Assembly (NCBI RefSeq): GCF_004135975.1
Contig: NZ_CP026538.1
Span: forward strand, 2,790,001 to 2,854,000
Direction: 5' to 3'
Length of the DNA stretch: 64,000 nucleotides
DNA from: Solidesulfovibrio carbinolicus
Lineage (GTDB): Bacteria > Desulfobacterota > Desulfovibrionia > Desulfovibrionales > Desulfovibrionaceae
Made by a program: the position numbers and the translations under genes. Of the stretch, positions 1 through 8,697 are shown piece by piece; the first letter of the stretch is position 1, and each line of letters begins with the position of its first letter. The notes beneath the pieces are model-generated. The model worked only from the letters and a program-made list of their open reading frames with translations, searched no databases and was not told the origin of the DNA.

Positions 1-411
1 GGCAACGACGCCAACAACGCCATCGCCGGCAAGGGCGCGGGCACGCCGGAATGGCACGAGGCCTACACGGCCAAGGTGGAGCGTTTTCTGGCCATCGCCG
101 CCAAGGCCGGTGTCCAGGTCATGTGGGTCGGGCTGCCGGCCATGAAGGACCCGGCCTACGGCCAGCGCGTGGCGGCGGTCAACGCCGCGGCCCGGGCCGG
201 CTGCGCCAAGACGACCGGCTGCCGTTATCTCGAACCCGGCGACGTCTTTACCGACGCCTCGGGCAATTATGTCCAGGCCAAGGACATCGGCGGCAAGACC
301 GTCACCCTGCGGGCCGGCGACGGCGTCCACATGACCATGACCGGCTACGACCTGCTCTGTCGCCGGGTTCTTGATGTCCTTGGCCCGACCGCAAGCCCGG
401 CCAAACCGTAA
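1..411 (+). CDS. SGNH/GDSL-type hydrolase, DUF459-like (C-terminal part)
   Basis: The reading frame is open from the left edge, so the start is missing and 136 C-terminal residues are visible. The first residues read GNDANN, fitting the block III Gly-x-Asn/Asp of SGNH hydrolases. GDGVHMTMTGY near the end fits block V, which carries the catalytic Asp and His (DGxH). A Tyr/Cys-rich middle segment (residues about 65-80) lies between them. This arrangement resembles the DUF459 (COG2845) branch, usually periplasmic or membrane-linked and often near acyltransferases for surface glycans. The substrate cannot be told from the sequence. The family call rests on two motifs only. Confidence 0.6.
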   Translation, partial: GNDANNAIAGKGAGTPEWHEAYTAKVERFLAIAAKAGVQVMWVGLPAMKDPAYGQRVAAVNAAARAGCAKTTGCRYLEPGDVFTDASGNYVQAKDIGGKTVTLRAGDGVHMTMTGYDLLCRRVLDVLGPTASPAKP

Positions 412-422
412 GGAGCTTGTCC

Positions 423-1181
423 ATGCGCCGCCAACTGTCCCAGGCCGAGGTGCTGGCCGCCGTGGTCGATGACGTGCTGGCCCTGCCCGACCGGCCCATC
501 GATTCCCTGACCATGGGCACGTGTCTGGCCGCCGTGGCCTCGCACGGCCTGGGGCTGGCCTCGCTGGTCTCCCACATCGTCCCGGGGCTGGCCCCGGCCC
601 GGCCCAAAAACGTGCCGGCCACGGTTCACGAGGCGTTACGGTTGCTCGCTGACCCGGCCACGGACGGGACCGATCTGGCCTCGGTGGCCATGGCTGCGGC
701 CAATTCCCTGCTGCCGCTTCCCGAAGACGTCCGCGACGGCGCGGGCCAGGACCTGCTGACGTCCCTGGGCCGGGGCAAGGACGTGGCCGTGGTCGGGCAT
801 TTTCCCTTCACGGCCAGCCTGCGCGAAGCCTGCCGCACGCTGTGGGTCCTGGAAAAACGGCCGCGCCCGGGCGATCTGCCGGCCGAGATGGCCGGCGAGA
901 TCCTGCCCCGGGCCGACATGGTGGCCGTCACCGGCACGACGCTTTTAAACGGCAGCCTGGCCGGGCTGCTTTCCGCCTGTCGGGAGGACGCCGTGGTCAT
1001 CATGCTCGGCCCCACCACGCCCTTTGCCCCGGGCCTTGTGCGCTGCGGCATCGACGTTCTGGCCGGCTGCGTCGTGCCCGACCCCGAGGCGGCCCTGGCC
1101 GGCATCCGGGCCGGCAGCTGCTTCAAGGGGCTTTCCGGGGTGCGCCAGTGCTCCTGGCCGCGGCCGGGGCTGACCGTTTAG
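423..1181 (+). CDS. DUF364 / putative heavy-metal-chelation domain protein
   Basis: A cytosolic protein of 252 residues. The C-terminal half has the features of the DUF364 family: a Rossmann-like VAVVGHFPF strand-turn, then LEKRPRPGDLP, a VTGTTLLNG turn and MLGPTTPFAP. The N-terminal half fits the DUF4213 partner domain. In other genomes such proteins are suggested to bind metals or take part in molybdenum/tungsten cofactor or nitrogenase-related functions, but no reaction is established. ATG 423 is chosen over the in-frame TTG at 417 because GGAG at 412-415 sits 7 nt before it. The gene begins 11 nt after the upstream stop, so the two are probably cotranscribed. Confidence 0.7.
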   Translation: MRRQLSQAEVLAAVVDDVLALPDRPIDSLTMGTCLAAVASHGLGLASLVSHIVPGLAPARPKNVPATVHEALRLLADPATDGTDLASVAMAAANSLLPLPEDVRDGAGQDLLTSLGRGKDVAVVGHFPFTASLREACRTLWVLEKRPRPGDLPAEMAGEILPRADMVAVTGTTLLNGSLAGLLSACREDAVVIMLGPTTPFAPGLVRCGIDVLAGCVVPDPEAALAGIRAGSCFKGLSGVRQCSWPRPGLTV

Positions 1182-1343
1182 GGCGGCTTCCCGGCCCTCC
1201 CGCCCGGCCGCCGTATGACGGCTAAACGCCGCGTCGCGTTCCCGAGACGCTTAGGCCCCGAACAAGCGGCGCGCCCTTGACGGCGATTTTGTTCCGGCTC
1301 CCGTCGCTCCCGTCAGGACGCCCCACAACGAGGCGACGCCCCC

Positions 1344-2771
1344 TCAATGGCGGCCGCCGCTCCCGGGACAGCCAGGGGGCGACCCCGGGCAAACCGTTTC
1401 GTCGTCGTCTTGTTCCCGGCAGGCCGGATCATCCACTGCTTCGCCGCGCCGCAACACGGCAAAACCATAGACTCCGGCCAGGGCCGAGGCCACGAGGATG
1501 GACACCTTGGCCTGATCGGCCACGGCTGCGCCGTCGCCAAAGGCCAGACCGGCGATGAAAATCGACATGGTAAACCCGATGCCGGCCAGCACCGAGGCCC
1601 CATAATAATGGGAGAGCCGCATTCCCTCCGGCATGGACGCCAGCCCCAGGCGGAACAGCCCCAGGCAGGTCAGGAAGATGCCGAGCTGCTTGCCAATGAA
1701 AAGCCCCAGGAAGATGCCCAGGGACACCGGCTCGGCCAGGGACTGCCCGGCCTGGCCAAAGAGCGGCACTCCGGCGTTGGCCAGGGCGAACAGCGGCATG
1801 ATGCCGTAGGCGACCCATGGATGCAAAGCGTGCTCCAGGCGGGGCAAGGGGGCGCTGGCGCGCTGACAGGCGGACTCAAGGTTTTCCAACGTCCCTTGCA
1901 TGGTTTTGTTGGCCAAGAGCACCTGGCCCGGTTCCATGGACGCGGCGAAACAATCAAGGAGCCGACGCGCTTTGTGCAGGAACGCCCCGGCCGAAATGCG
2001 GGTGCGCGCCGGGATGGTCATGGCCCCCAGCACCCCGGCCACGGTGGCGTGGACGCCGGATTTGAGAAAGGCCAGCCACAGGATCGCGCCGCAGATGCCG
2101 TAAACGGCAGGATGGCGCGCCCCGGCCATGTTGAGGCCGAGCATTGTCACGAACATGGCCCCGCCGACCACCAGGGAAAACAGGGAAATATCGCCGGAAT
2201 AAAAGATCGCGATGACCAGCACCGCGCCGATGTCGTCAACGATGGCCACGGCCGCCAGGAAAACCTTGAGCGAAACCGGCACGCGATTGCCCAGAAGCGA
2301 CAAGATGCCCAGGGCAAAGGCGATGTCCGTGGCCATGGGCACGCCCCAGCCGGCCATGGTCGGCTGACCGTAGTTGAAAAGCACATAGAGCAGGGCCGGC
2401 ACAACCATGCCGCCCACGGCCGCCGCCACGGGCAGGATGGCCTGGGCCGGCGAATTGAGTTCGCCGACCAGGATCTCGCGCTTGATTTCCAGGCCGACCA
2501 TGAAAAAAAACACGGCCATGAGTCCGTCATTGATCCAGTGCAGCAGGGTCTTGGACAGGACGTGGTCGCCAAAGCCCACGGTCACGGGCGTTTCCCACAA
2601 GGCGAAATAGGCCGGGGCCAGGGGCGAATTGGCCCAGACCAGGGCAATCAGGGTACAGGCGATAAGCACGATGCCGCCCGAGGCCTGGACCTGGCTGAAA
2701 CGGCGAAACGGGGCCAAGGCCTGCTCCAGCAGGGGCAACGGCCGGGAAGGGGTTAGAGGATGATCTGCCAT
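1344..2771 (-). CDS. nhaA: Na+/H+ antiporter NhaA
   Basis: A polytopic inner-membrane antiporter of 475 residues that exchanges cytoplasmic Na+ (or Li+) for external H+. The conserved Asp of VPMATDIAFALG (about residue 149) and the Asp pair of AIVDDIGAV (about 179-180) match the E. coli NhaA transport residues Asp133, Asp163 and Asp164. About 11-12 hydrophobic helices follow. ATG 2771 was chosen because a GGAG lies just upstream on the minus strand; the upstream in-frame extension is basic and unlike NhaA. It is longer than E. coli NhaA because of both tails; the last 30 residues are polar and rich in Asp, Gly and Pro. The gene stands alone, convergent with DUF364. Confidence 0.95.
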   Translation of the reverse strand: MADHPLTPSRPLPLLEQALAPFRRFSQVQASGGIVLIACTLIALVWANSPLAPAYFALWETPVTVGFGDHVLSKTLLHWINDGLMAVFFFMVGLEIKREILVGELNSPAQAILPVAAAVGGMVVPALLYVLFNYGQPTMAGWGVPMATDIAFALGILSLLGNRVPVSLKVFLAAVAIVDDIGAVLVIAIFYSGDISLFSLVVGGAMFVTMLGLNMAGARHPAVYGICGAILWLAFLKSGVHATVAGVLGAMTIPARTRISAGAFLHKARRLLDCFAASMEPGQVLLANKTMQGTLENLESACQRASAPLPRLEHALHPWVAYGIMPLFALANAGVPLFGQAGQSLAEPVSLGIFLGLFIGKQLGIFLTCLGLFRLGLASMPEGMRLSHYYGASVLAGIGFTMSIFIAGLAFGDGAAVADQAKVSILVASALAGVYGFAVLRRGEAVDDPACREQDDDETVCPGSPPGCPGSGGRH

Positions 2772-3131
2772 GCAACTCCAATACAGTTTGATGCAATACT
2801 TTGCACGTTGACGGTGTGACAGCCAAGGACGCGACACGACGCCTCGGACGATTCAAGATTATCAAGGGTAAGACAGCTTCACGCGCTGGGCAAGACAATT
2901 CGGAAAAGCACTGTTTCCGTGAGGTTGACGGCCAAAAATTCCGGGGATGCCTGGGCCGTCCTCGCTTGCGCGGCCACTGCGCCGTCAGGGAACCGCTATT
3001 TCGGGCTACGCCAGCCCCTTTCCGGACATGGTCCGCCCGCTACTGGCAATTCCCAGCCTGGGCCAGCCGTGACCGCCATTGCCCCCGTGCCGGCCTTGGG
3101 CTATAGACCGCCGAGGAATTGCGTACCCCCT
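2772..3131. other. Intergenic region between divergent nhaA and dus
   Basis: About 360 bp without a convincing gene. Open frames here have no family features and are read as chance. The nhaA-proximal 100 bp is less GC-rich than the surroundings and should hold the two divergent promoters, but I see no clear -35/-10 pair. A short inverted repeat, TGCAA-4 nt-TTGCA at 2792-2805, lies about 20 bp from the nhaA start and could be an operator half-site pair. Nothing else stands out. Confidence 0.5.
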
Positions 3132-4145
3132 ATGTCCCATCCTTTCGGCATATCCCCTCCACCCATCGCTCCCGACGCGCCCTGGCTGGCCCCCCTGGCC
3201 GGTTTTTCCGATCTGCCCTTTCGCTTGTTGTGCCGGGAACTCGGCGCGGCGGTGGCGGTGACGGAAATGGTCAGCGCCAAAGGGCTTTTTTACGATTCGC
3301 GCAACACCAAACGCCTGCTGGCCACCTGCCCGGCCGACAGCCCGCTGGTGGTGCAGCTTTTCGGGGCCGAGCCGGACTATCTGGAGCGGGCCGCCGCCGC
3401 CCTGGCCGAGACCGGCTACACCTCTTTCGATCTCAACTGCGGCTGTTCGGTGCGCAAGGTGGTCAAGACCGGCGCCGGCGCGGCCCTGCTCGGCGCCCCG
3501 GACCGGCTGGTCGCCTGCGCCAGGGCCATGGTCCGGGCCGTGGGCCCGGGCCGGGTCGGGGTCAAGCTGCGCCTGGGGTCCAAGCCCCCGGCCCGGGTCG
3601 ATCTGGAGCTGGCTGCGCGCCTGGCCGAGGCCGGCGTGGCCTGGTTGGCCCTGCACCCGCGACATGCCAGCCAGGGCTTTGCCGGCACGGCCAACCGGCC
3701 GGCCCTGGGGGAATTCGTCGCCGCCTCAACCCTGCCCGTCATCGCCAGCGGCGACCTCATGACCGCCGCGGACGGCCGCGCGGTCCTGGCCGAAACCGGC
3801 GCGCACGGCGTCATGTACGCCCGGGGAGCCCTGGCCGATCCCCGCGTTTTCGCCCGCCATGCCGCCCTTTTCGCCGAAAAGGGGCACGACGCGCCCCAGG
3901 CCGTCCCGTCGGTGTGCGACGTCGTGCGCCGCCACGCCGCCCTGTGCCGGGAACATGCCGACGACCGCCAGGCGCTTTTGCGCATGCGCACGGCCGTGCC
4001 CCGCTACCTGCGCGACCTGCCCGGTTGCCGGGCGCTGCGCGACCGATTGTGCCGGGTGCAGTCCTGGAACGAACTGTCCGACATCATAAGCGAGGCCGAG
4101 GCCCTGGCCGCCGCCTCGCCCCAAGCCGCCGGAGAAGCCGCATGA
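3132..4145 (+). CDS. tRNA-dihydrouridine synthase (DusB-like)
   Basis: An FMN-dependent TIM-barrel enzyme of 337 residues that reduces uridines in tRNA. The N-terminal APLAGFSDLPFR segment (residues 20-31) and TEMVSAKG (44-51) are the Dus signature. LNCGCSVRKVVKTGAG (101-116) holds the catalytic loop; the usual GCP is GCS here, with Cys105 as candidate proton donor. ATG 3132 is chosen because homology begins there; the open frame continues upstream but with no family-like sequence. Its TGA overlaps the ispH start codon by 2 nt, so translation is probably coupled. Which uridine is modified cannot be told from sequence. Confidence 0.9.
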   Translation: MSHPFGISPPPIAPDAPWLAPLAGFSDLPFRLLCRELGAAVAVTEMVSAKGLFYDSRNTKRLLATCPADSPLVVQLFGAEPDYLERAAAALAETGYTSFDLNCGCSVRKVVKTGAGAALLGAPDRLVACARAMVRAVGPGRVGVKLRLGSKPPARVDLELAARLAEAGVAWLALHPRHASQGFAGTANRPALGEFVAASTLPVIASGDLMTAADGRAVLAETGAHGVMYARGALADPRVFARHAALFAEKGHDAPQAVPSVCDVVRRHAALCREHADDRQALLRMRTAVPRYLRDLPGCRALRDRLCRVQSWNELSDIISEAEALAAASPQAAGEAA

Positions 4146-5002
4146 AACTCCTTCGCGCCCAGACCGCCGGATTCTGCATGGGCGTCGATCTGGCCCTGAA
4201 AAAACTCGCCGCCCTCATCGACGCCCCGGCCAAGGACGCCCCGGCCAAAGCCATCGTCACCTTCGGCCCCATCATCCACAATCCGCAGGTGCTCGAAGAC
4301 TACGCCGCCAAGGGCGTAGGCGTGGTCAACGACCCGGCCGCCATCGCCCCCGGGACCACCGTGGTCATTCGCGCCCACGGCATCCCCGAACCCGTGCGCC
4401 GGGCCATCGCCGACCGGGGAGCCGAGATCGTGGACGCCACCTGTCCCAAGGTCAAAAAGGCCCAGACCCTCATCCAGGCCCAGGCCAAGCAGGGCCGGAC
4501 CTTGCTGCTTTTCGGCGAGGAGGATCATCCCGAGGTCAAGGGGCTTTTAAGCTACGCCACGGCCGGAGCCCATGTCTTCGGCGACATGGACGAGCTCGAA
4601 AAGCTCGACCTGCCCCACGGTCCCACCTATTTCCTGGCTGCCCAAACCACCCAAGACGAACAGGAATTCCTGCGCATCCGCGACTATCTGCGAAACCGCT
4701 TCGGCGCAGGCCTGACCGTGCTGTCCACCATCTGCAACGCCACCATGAACCGCCAGCAGGAGGCCATGGATCTGGCCGCCGCCGTGGACTTCCTGGTGGT
4801 GGTCGGCGGACGCGACTCCGGCAACACCAGACGCCTGGCCCAGGTGGCCCGAAGCGCCGGCACGCCAAGCATCCATATCGAAACCGCCGATGAACTTTCG
4901 CCCGGGATGTTCACGGGCTACGTCACAATCGGCTTGACAGCCGGCGCTTCAACGCCGAAGAAAATAATTGACCGTGTCCAGCAGGTGCTGGAATCCTATT
5001 AG
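4142..5002 (+). CDS. ispH: 4-hydroxy-3-methylbut-2-enyl diphosphate reductase
   Basis: Last step of the methylerythritol phosphate pathway: reductive conversion of HMBPP to IPP and DMAPP by a [4Fe-4S] enzyme. The protein has 286 residues, close to the usual length. The three cluster cysteines are at 12 (AGFCMGV), 101 (VDATCPKV) and 198 (STICNAT). Substrate-binding His residues are in IIHNPQ (46), RAHG (79) and EDHPE (129). The SGNT motif near the C-terminus replaces the common SSNS. The start overlaps the dus stop (ATGA), which places ispH in the same transcript. Confidence 0.97.
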   Translation: MKLLRAQTAGFCMGVDLALKKLAALIDAPAKDAPAKAIVTFGPIIHNPQVLEDYAAKGVGVVNDPAAIAPGTTVVIRAHGIPEPVRRAIADRGAEIVDATCPKVKKAQTLIQAQAKQGRTLLLFGEEDHPEVKGLLSYATAGAHVFGDMDELEKLDLPHGPTYFLAAQTTQDEQEFLRIRDYLRNRFGAGLTVLSTICNATMNRQQEAMDLAAAVDFLVVVGGRDSGNTRRLAQVARSAGTPSIHIETADELSPGMFTGYVTIGLTAGASTPKKIIDRVQQVLESY

Positions 5003-5092
5003 CCTCACGCCGGTTGCCCGCCACTAGCGACCGACCGGCCGACAAACGCCGCCCCGCCCTTGTCCGGCGCGGCCTCAACCGCGGAGAACCTC

Positions 5093-6082
5093 ATGGCCCA
5101 GACCAACATTCTCCTGGAAGCCGGCACCAACGAGCTGGAGATCGTGGAGTTTTTCATCGACGAACCCACGGCTTCCTCGTTCACCGCCGACGCTCCCGAG
5201 GCTTCGGGCCACTACCGGGGCTACTACGGCGTCAACGTGGCCAAGGTGCTGGAGATCATCCGCCTGCCCAAGGTCACGGCCATGCCCGAGGTGTCGCACC
5301 CGAGCGTCATGGGCGCGTTTAATCTGCGAAACCACATCATCCCCCTGGTGGATCTCTCCATCTGGCTTGACAAGCAGCGCCAGGACACGGCCTCGCCCAA
5401 GGTCATTGTCACCGAATTCAACAACGTCACGTCCTCGTTTCTGGTCTCCGGCGTCACCCGCATCCACCGCATGAGCTGGGAGTCGGTGGAGCCGCCCAAC
5501 CGCTACGTATCCAAGATGAGCGGCGATTCCATCACCGGCGTGGTCAAGCTGGAAGACCGAATCGTCTTTCTTCTGGATCTGGAAAAAATCGTGGCCGACC
5601 TCAACCCGAGCCTGGGGCTACGCCTGGACATGAGCATCGAATGGAACTCGTCCAGCCGCTATCGGGCCCTGGTCGCCGACGACTCGGTGCTGGTGCGCGA
5701 GATGTTAAAAGATCTGCTCAACAAGGCCGGCTTCGACGTTACGGCCGTGCAGAACGGCCGCGAGGCTTGGGAACTCCTCAGTCAGATCAAGGAGAAGTCC
5801 GAGGCCGAACACCAGCCCCTTTCCAACTTTGTCCACTGCATGGTGGCCGACATCGAGATGCCGGCCATGGACGGCCACAACCTCACCAAACGCATCAAGG
5901 ACGACCCGGTCCTGCGCGAGCTGCCGGTGATCCTTTTTTCCTCGCTCATTACCGACAAGCTGCGCCACAAAGGCGAGGCCGTGGGCGCCGACGACCAGAT
6001 TTCCAAGCCCGACGTCAGCCAGCTGGCCATGCGGGCCAAGGCGCTCATTGAGCGCAAGCTCGGTCAGAAAACCGCCGCCTGA
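5093..6082 (+). CDS. cheV: Chemotaxis protein CheV (CheW domain plus receiver)
   Basis: A cytosolic chemotaxis coupling protein of 329 residues. Residues about 25-180 form a CheW-like domain (KVLEIIRLPKVT, FNLRNHIIPLVDLSIWL) that would link receptors to CheA. Residues about 195-325 form a receiver domain: the acidic pair is in VADDSVLVR, the phosphoacceptor Asp is in VADIEMPAMDG and the conserved Lys is in ISKPDV. Phosphorylation of CheV is known to adjust receptor adaptation. ATG 5093 has GGAG upstream and begins MAQTNILLEAG, a typical CheV start. It stands alone after ispH, with no other che genes nearby. Confidence 0.95.
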   Translation: MAQTNILLEAGTNELEIVEFFIDEPTASSFTADAPEASGHYRGYYGVNVAKVLEIIRLPKVTAMPEVSHPSVMGAFNLRNHIIPLVDLSIWLDKQRQDTASPKVIVTEFNNVTSSFLVSGVTRIHRMSWESVEPPNRYVSKMSGDSITGVVKLEDRIVFLLDLEKIVADLNPSLGLRLDMSIEWNSSSRYRALVADDSVLVREMLKDLLNKAGFDVTAVQNGREAWELLSQIKEKSEAEHQPLSNFVHCMVADIEMPAMDGHNLTKRIKDDPVLRELPVILFSSLITDKLRHKGEAVGADDQISKPDVSQLAMRAKALIERKLGQKTAA

Positions 6083-6150
6083 GGCCGCCTTGGCCTCCTG
6101 TCCGGCCACGTCCTCGCACTTTTTTGCGGCGCGCGACGTGTTGTAGCCCC

Positions 6151-7782
6151 ATGCCCCGTAACCGCCTGTCCTTCCCGACAGACACATCCGGCATCACCCG
6201 CTTCGGGCGGCCGCCGGCGATGTCCGGGCCATGGTTCGGCCCCGGTCCTTCCATGGCCGCCGGGACGGATCAGGCGGTTTCCATGCTGTGCGACCCTTAC
6301 CGCGACCTGTTCGCCGCCGAACAGGCCGTCTCACCCTATCTCGTGGACTGGTCCCAGGCCTTCGCCGATCTTGACCCGACCCAGGCCGCGCCCGTGGCCC
6401 TGGTGTTCAAACGCTCGCCCTACCCGGATGTGGTGGAACGCTGGCTGTTGCCGGACCTGGCCGATCCGCGCTCCCGACGGATCGCCGAACTGCACCTCTC
6501 GGCCCGGCTCAACAACGTGTTGTCCATTGCCGGAGCCCACGGCATCGACATAGTCACCCCAAAAGCCCCCGATGCCGGACTGCTGGCCGCCGTTCGCGGC
6601 AATCTTCTCGCCCGGCTCGACGATTTTTCCAACATGTCCCTCTATTTCCTGCATGGCCTCGTGCAGTCGGCCTTTGGCCGCGACCTGTCCATCAACGCCA
6701 GCCAGACCGATGGCTGCCTGCCCGAAGCCCGAGGACACGGCGGCGCGACAGGCGGGGAAAAGCCCGGGCAGGCACGGCCGGGGCTGGCGCTGGCCGTCAA
6801 CATCGGCCAACACCTGACGAGCTGGGGACTTATTCGCCTCACCAGGGACGGCGGCTGCGTCGTGGAACGCCTGTGTCGCCGGGAAACCTGCCTCGACCTG
6901 ACGCGCTGCTGCCTGACAGCGGAAATCGCCGACATCCTGGCCGCCGTACAGTCTGATCTGGGCCAGGCGACCGACGGCGTCGAAGCCGTGGGCATAAGCC
7001 TCGCCGCCACGGTCCTGGACGGCCGGCCGCTGCCGGTGGCCGAATTCGGACTGTTCGCCGCCTGCTCCCAGGGCGAGCTTGACCGCGCGGCCACGGTTCT
7101 TCACGAAGCGCCCGCCCGAGCCTTTCCGGGCCGGCCGGCGGTCCTGGTCAACGACGGCCGGGCCCAGGCGCTTTTTGCCTTCCACTTTGCCGGCGGCAAG
7201 ACGGCCGCCGGCAGCGGCCATCTGCTGACCCTGCGCCTGGGGGCCTGCCCCTGCGTCCACTGCCTGGACGCCGACGGCCACAGCCCGCCGGGATTTGACG
7301 AGTTCGGCTGGCTGGCCATCCGGGCCGTTCCCTCCCGGCCGGGCGGACCGCTATTCTCCACCCCGCGCCACCCGCTCTCCCATTACGGCCTGGCCGCCGC
7401 CGCCCATGAACTCGGGCTTCTGGCTCGCTATGGCCTGGGCATTGAGGACGCCATCCCCTTTTTCCACAGCCGGCTTACAGGCGAAGACCCCGAGGCCGCC
7501 CGGGAAGCCGCCGGCATCTACCGAATCCTCGGCGCACATCTGGCCATGCTGGCCGCCGAAATCCACGCCCACCGCCCCCTTGGCGCGATCATGGTCATGG
7601 GCTCCCAGGCCAACCGTCTGGACAGCCCGGCTTTTGCCGCCCTAAGCGACGGCTACGCCGCCTTTGCCGCCGGCCGGCCCCTAGTCCCGGCCACGGCCGG
7701 GCGCATCCTCGTCGAGGAAGCCTCGGCCGAGGCCGGACTCGTGGGGGCGGCCTTTGCCGCCCTGTCCGCCGACCCGGCCTAG
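6151..7782 (+). CDS. ROK/sugar-kinase-fold (ASKHA-like) protein of unknown substrate
   Basis: Not recognised as a named enzyme. The second half can be laid onto the actin/sugar-kinase fold. ALAVNIGQHLTSWGLI fits the first phosphate strand, VEAVGISLAATVLDG the regulatory strand, VLVNDGRAQALFAF the Asn-Asp site of ROK kinases, LTLRLGACPC the second phosphate site and GAIMVMGSQANRL the adenosine site. The usual ROK zinc motif is not clear. The first 250 residues show no family. The start is uncertain: ATG 6151 is used, but ATG 6220, 6253 and 6283 are possible and none has a good ribosome site. The fold assignment is inference from motif spacing. Confidence 0.55.
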   Translation: MPRNRLSFPTDTSGITRFGRPPAMSGPWFGPGPSMAAGTDQAVSMLCDPYRDLFAAEQAVSPYLVDWSQAFADLDPTQAAPVALVFKRSPYPDVVERWLLPDLADPRSRRIAELHLSARLNNVLSIAGAHGIDIVTPKAPDAGLLAAVRGNLLARLDDFSNMSLYFLHGLVQSAFGRDLSINASQTDGCLPEARGHGGATGGEKPGQARPGLALAVNIGQHLTSWGLIRLTRDGGCVVERLCRRETCLDLTRCCLTAEIADILAAVQSDLGQATDGVEAVGISLAATVLDGRPLPVAEFGLFAACSQGELDRAATVLHEAPARAFPGRPAVLVNDGRAQALFAFHFAGGKTAAGSGHLLTLRLGACPCVHCLDADGHSPPGFDEFGWLAIRAVPSRPGGPLFSTPRHPLSHYGLAAAAHELGLLARYGLGIEDAIPFFHSRLTGEDPEAAREAAGIYRILGAHLAMLAAEIHAHRPLGAIMVMGSQANRLDSPAFAALSDGYAAFAAGRPLVPATAGRILVEEASAEAGLVGAAFAALSADPA

Positions 7783-7852
7783 CCCGTTCGCCCCAAGCGG
7801 CCATTGTCCGTCGAAAAGCCGGCCAACCGGCCCGTTTGAGGCCCCACGCCTT

Positions 7853-7880
7853 TTGACACTCCCGGCCCTTTGTGCTTAAT
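7853..7880 (+). promoter_or_regulatory. Sigma-70-type promoter for the TPR protein gene
   Basis: A perfect -35 box TTGACA (7853-7858) is followed after 16 nt by CTTAAT (7875-7880) with an upstream TG, so it resembles an extended -10. The start codon at 7926 would be about 38 nt below the transcription start. Confidence 0.5.
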
Positions 7881-7925
7881 TGACCTCCTTTTCGCGAAAC
7901 TCGTACGCGCTTTGGAGGCGTTTCC

Positions 7926-8591
7926 ATGACTGATTCTCCCGCTTCGCAACACGGCTCGGCCAAACCGTCCGACATCCCCGCCGCGCTGCGCCTTCCTGTC
8001 CAGTACTGGCGGCATTCCCTGGCCGCCGCCGCCATCGTACTCGTGGCCGCCGGCGGCTACGCGCTGTTTGGCGTCTACCAAAAGGGGCAGGTCGAAAAGG
8101 CCGAGGCCGCTCTGGGCGAGATCATCACCACCAAGGCCGGCGCGGACCGCGTCGCCGCCCTGGAAACCCTGGCCAAGTCCGCTCCCGAAGGAGCCAAGGC
8201 CGGCATCTATCTGGAACTGGCCAAGACCGCTCAGGGCCTGGGCGATTTCACCAAGGCCGCCAGCGCCTTCGAAGCCGTGGCCAAGTCCGCTCCGACCGGC
8301 ATGAAGACCATCGCCGGCCTCGGCGAAGCCGCCGCCCTGTCGCGCGCCGGCCAGGACGCCAAGGCCGTGGATGTGCTGGAATCCCTGGCCGCCAAGGCCC
8401 CCAAGATCTTCGCCATGACCATCGACCGCCAGTTGGCCGTCACGGCCGAGGCCGCCGGCCAGTGGCAAAAGGCCCTGGCCGCCTATGAGCGCATGAAGGC
8501 CGACGGCAACGTGCAAAACGCCAGCTTCATCGACGCCCGCATCGCCGACCTCAAGGGCAAGACCGCCGGCGCGGCCAAGACCAACGGATAG
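7926..8591 (+). CDS. Single-span membrane protein with periplasmic TPR-like domain (YfgM-like)
   Basis: A protein of 221 residues. A short cytoplasmic tail is followed by one hydrophobic segment at about residues 33-51, then an Ala/Lys-rich helical domain with TPR-like pairs such as AGIYLELAKTAQGLGDF and AGQDAKAVDVLESLA. The plan (N-in single span, TPR_21-type domain) matches YfgM, a SecYEG-associated protein that hands secreted proteins to periplasmic chaperones. The match is by architecture only. A TTGACA promoter and a purine-rich ribosome site lie upstream. Two GC-rich hairpins separate it from iorA, so it is probably a separate transcript. Confidence 0.65.
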   Translation: MTDSPASQHGSAKPSDIPAALRLPVQYWRHSLAAAAIVLVAAGGYALFGVYQKGQVEKAEAALGEIITTKAGADRVAALETLAKSAPEGAKAGIYLELAKTAQGLGDFTKAASAFEAVAKSAPTGMKTIAGLGEAAALSRAGQDAKAVDVLESLAAKAPKIFAMTIDRQLAVTAEAAGQWQKALAAYERMKADGNVQNASFIDARIADLKGKTAGAAKTNG

Positions 8592-8597
8592 TCCGAA

Positions 8598-8617
8598 CGC
8601 GGCCGATCACGGCCGCG
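8598..8617 (+). other. Perfect 8-bp hairpin after the TPR gene
   Basis: CGCGGCCG, loop ATCA, CGGCCGCG, starting 6 nt after the stop codon. No T-run follows. It could stabilise the 3' end of the message. Confidence 0.35.
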
Positions 8618-8653
8618 ACCGTAACGCTTTGCCTCTCCCCCAAAAGGGAGCGC

Positions 8654-8673
8654 GGACGCCGACGGCGGCGTCC
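8654..8673 (+). terminator. Hairpin terminator or leader structure before iorA
   Basis: GGACGCC, loop GACGGC, GGCGTCC: a perfect 7-bp stem followed by CTTTC. It ends 10 nt before the iorA Shine-Dalgarno TGGAGGA (8684-8690). It may end the upstream transcript or act as a leader structure for iorAB. The T-run is weak. Confidence 0.35.
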
Positions 8674-8697
8674 CTTTCATGTGTGGAGGATTGACGC

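Noticed and set aside
1347-2756. Open frame of 469 codons on the plus strand
   Set aside because: It is antisense to nhaA through almost the whole gene, with no family features and a His/Gly/Gln-rich composition typical of antisense frames in GC-rich DNA.
2801-3106. Open frame of 101 codons between nhaA and dus
   Set aside because: No ribosome site and no protein-like pattern; likely leader DNA.
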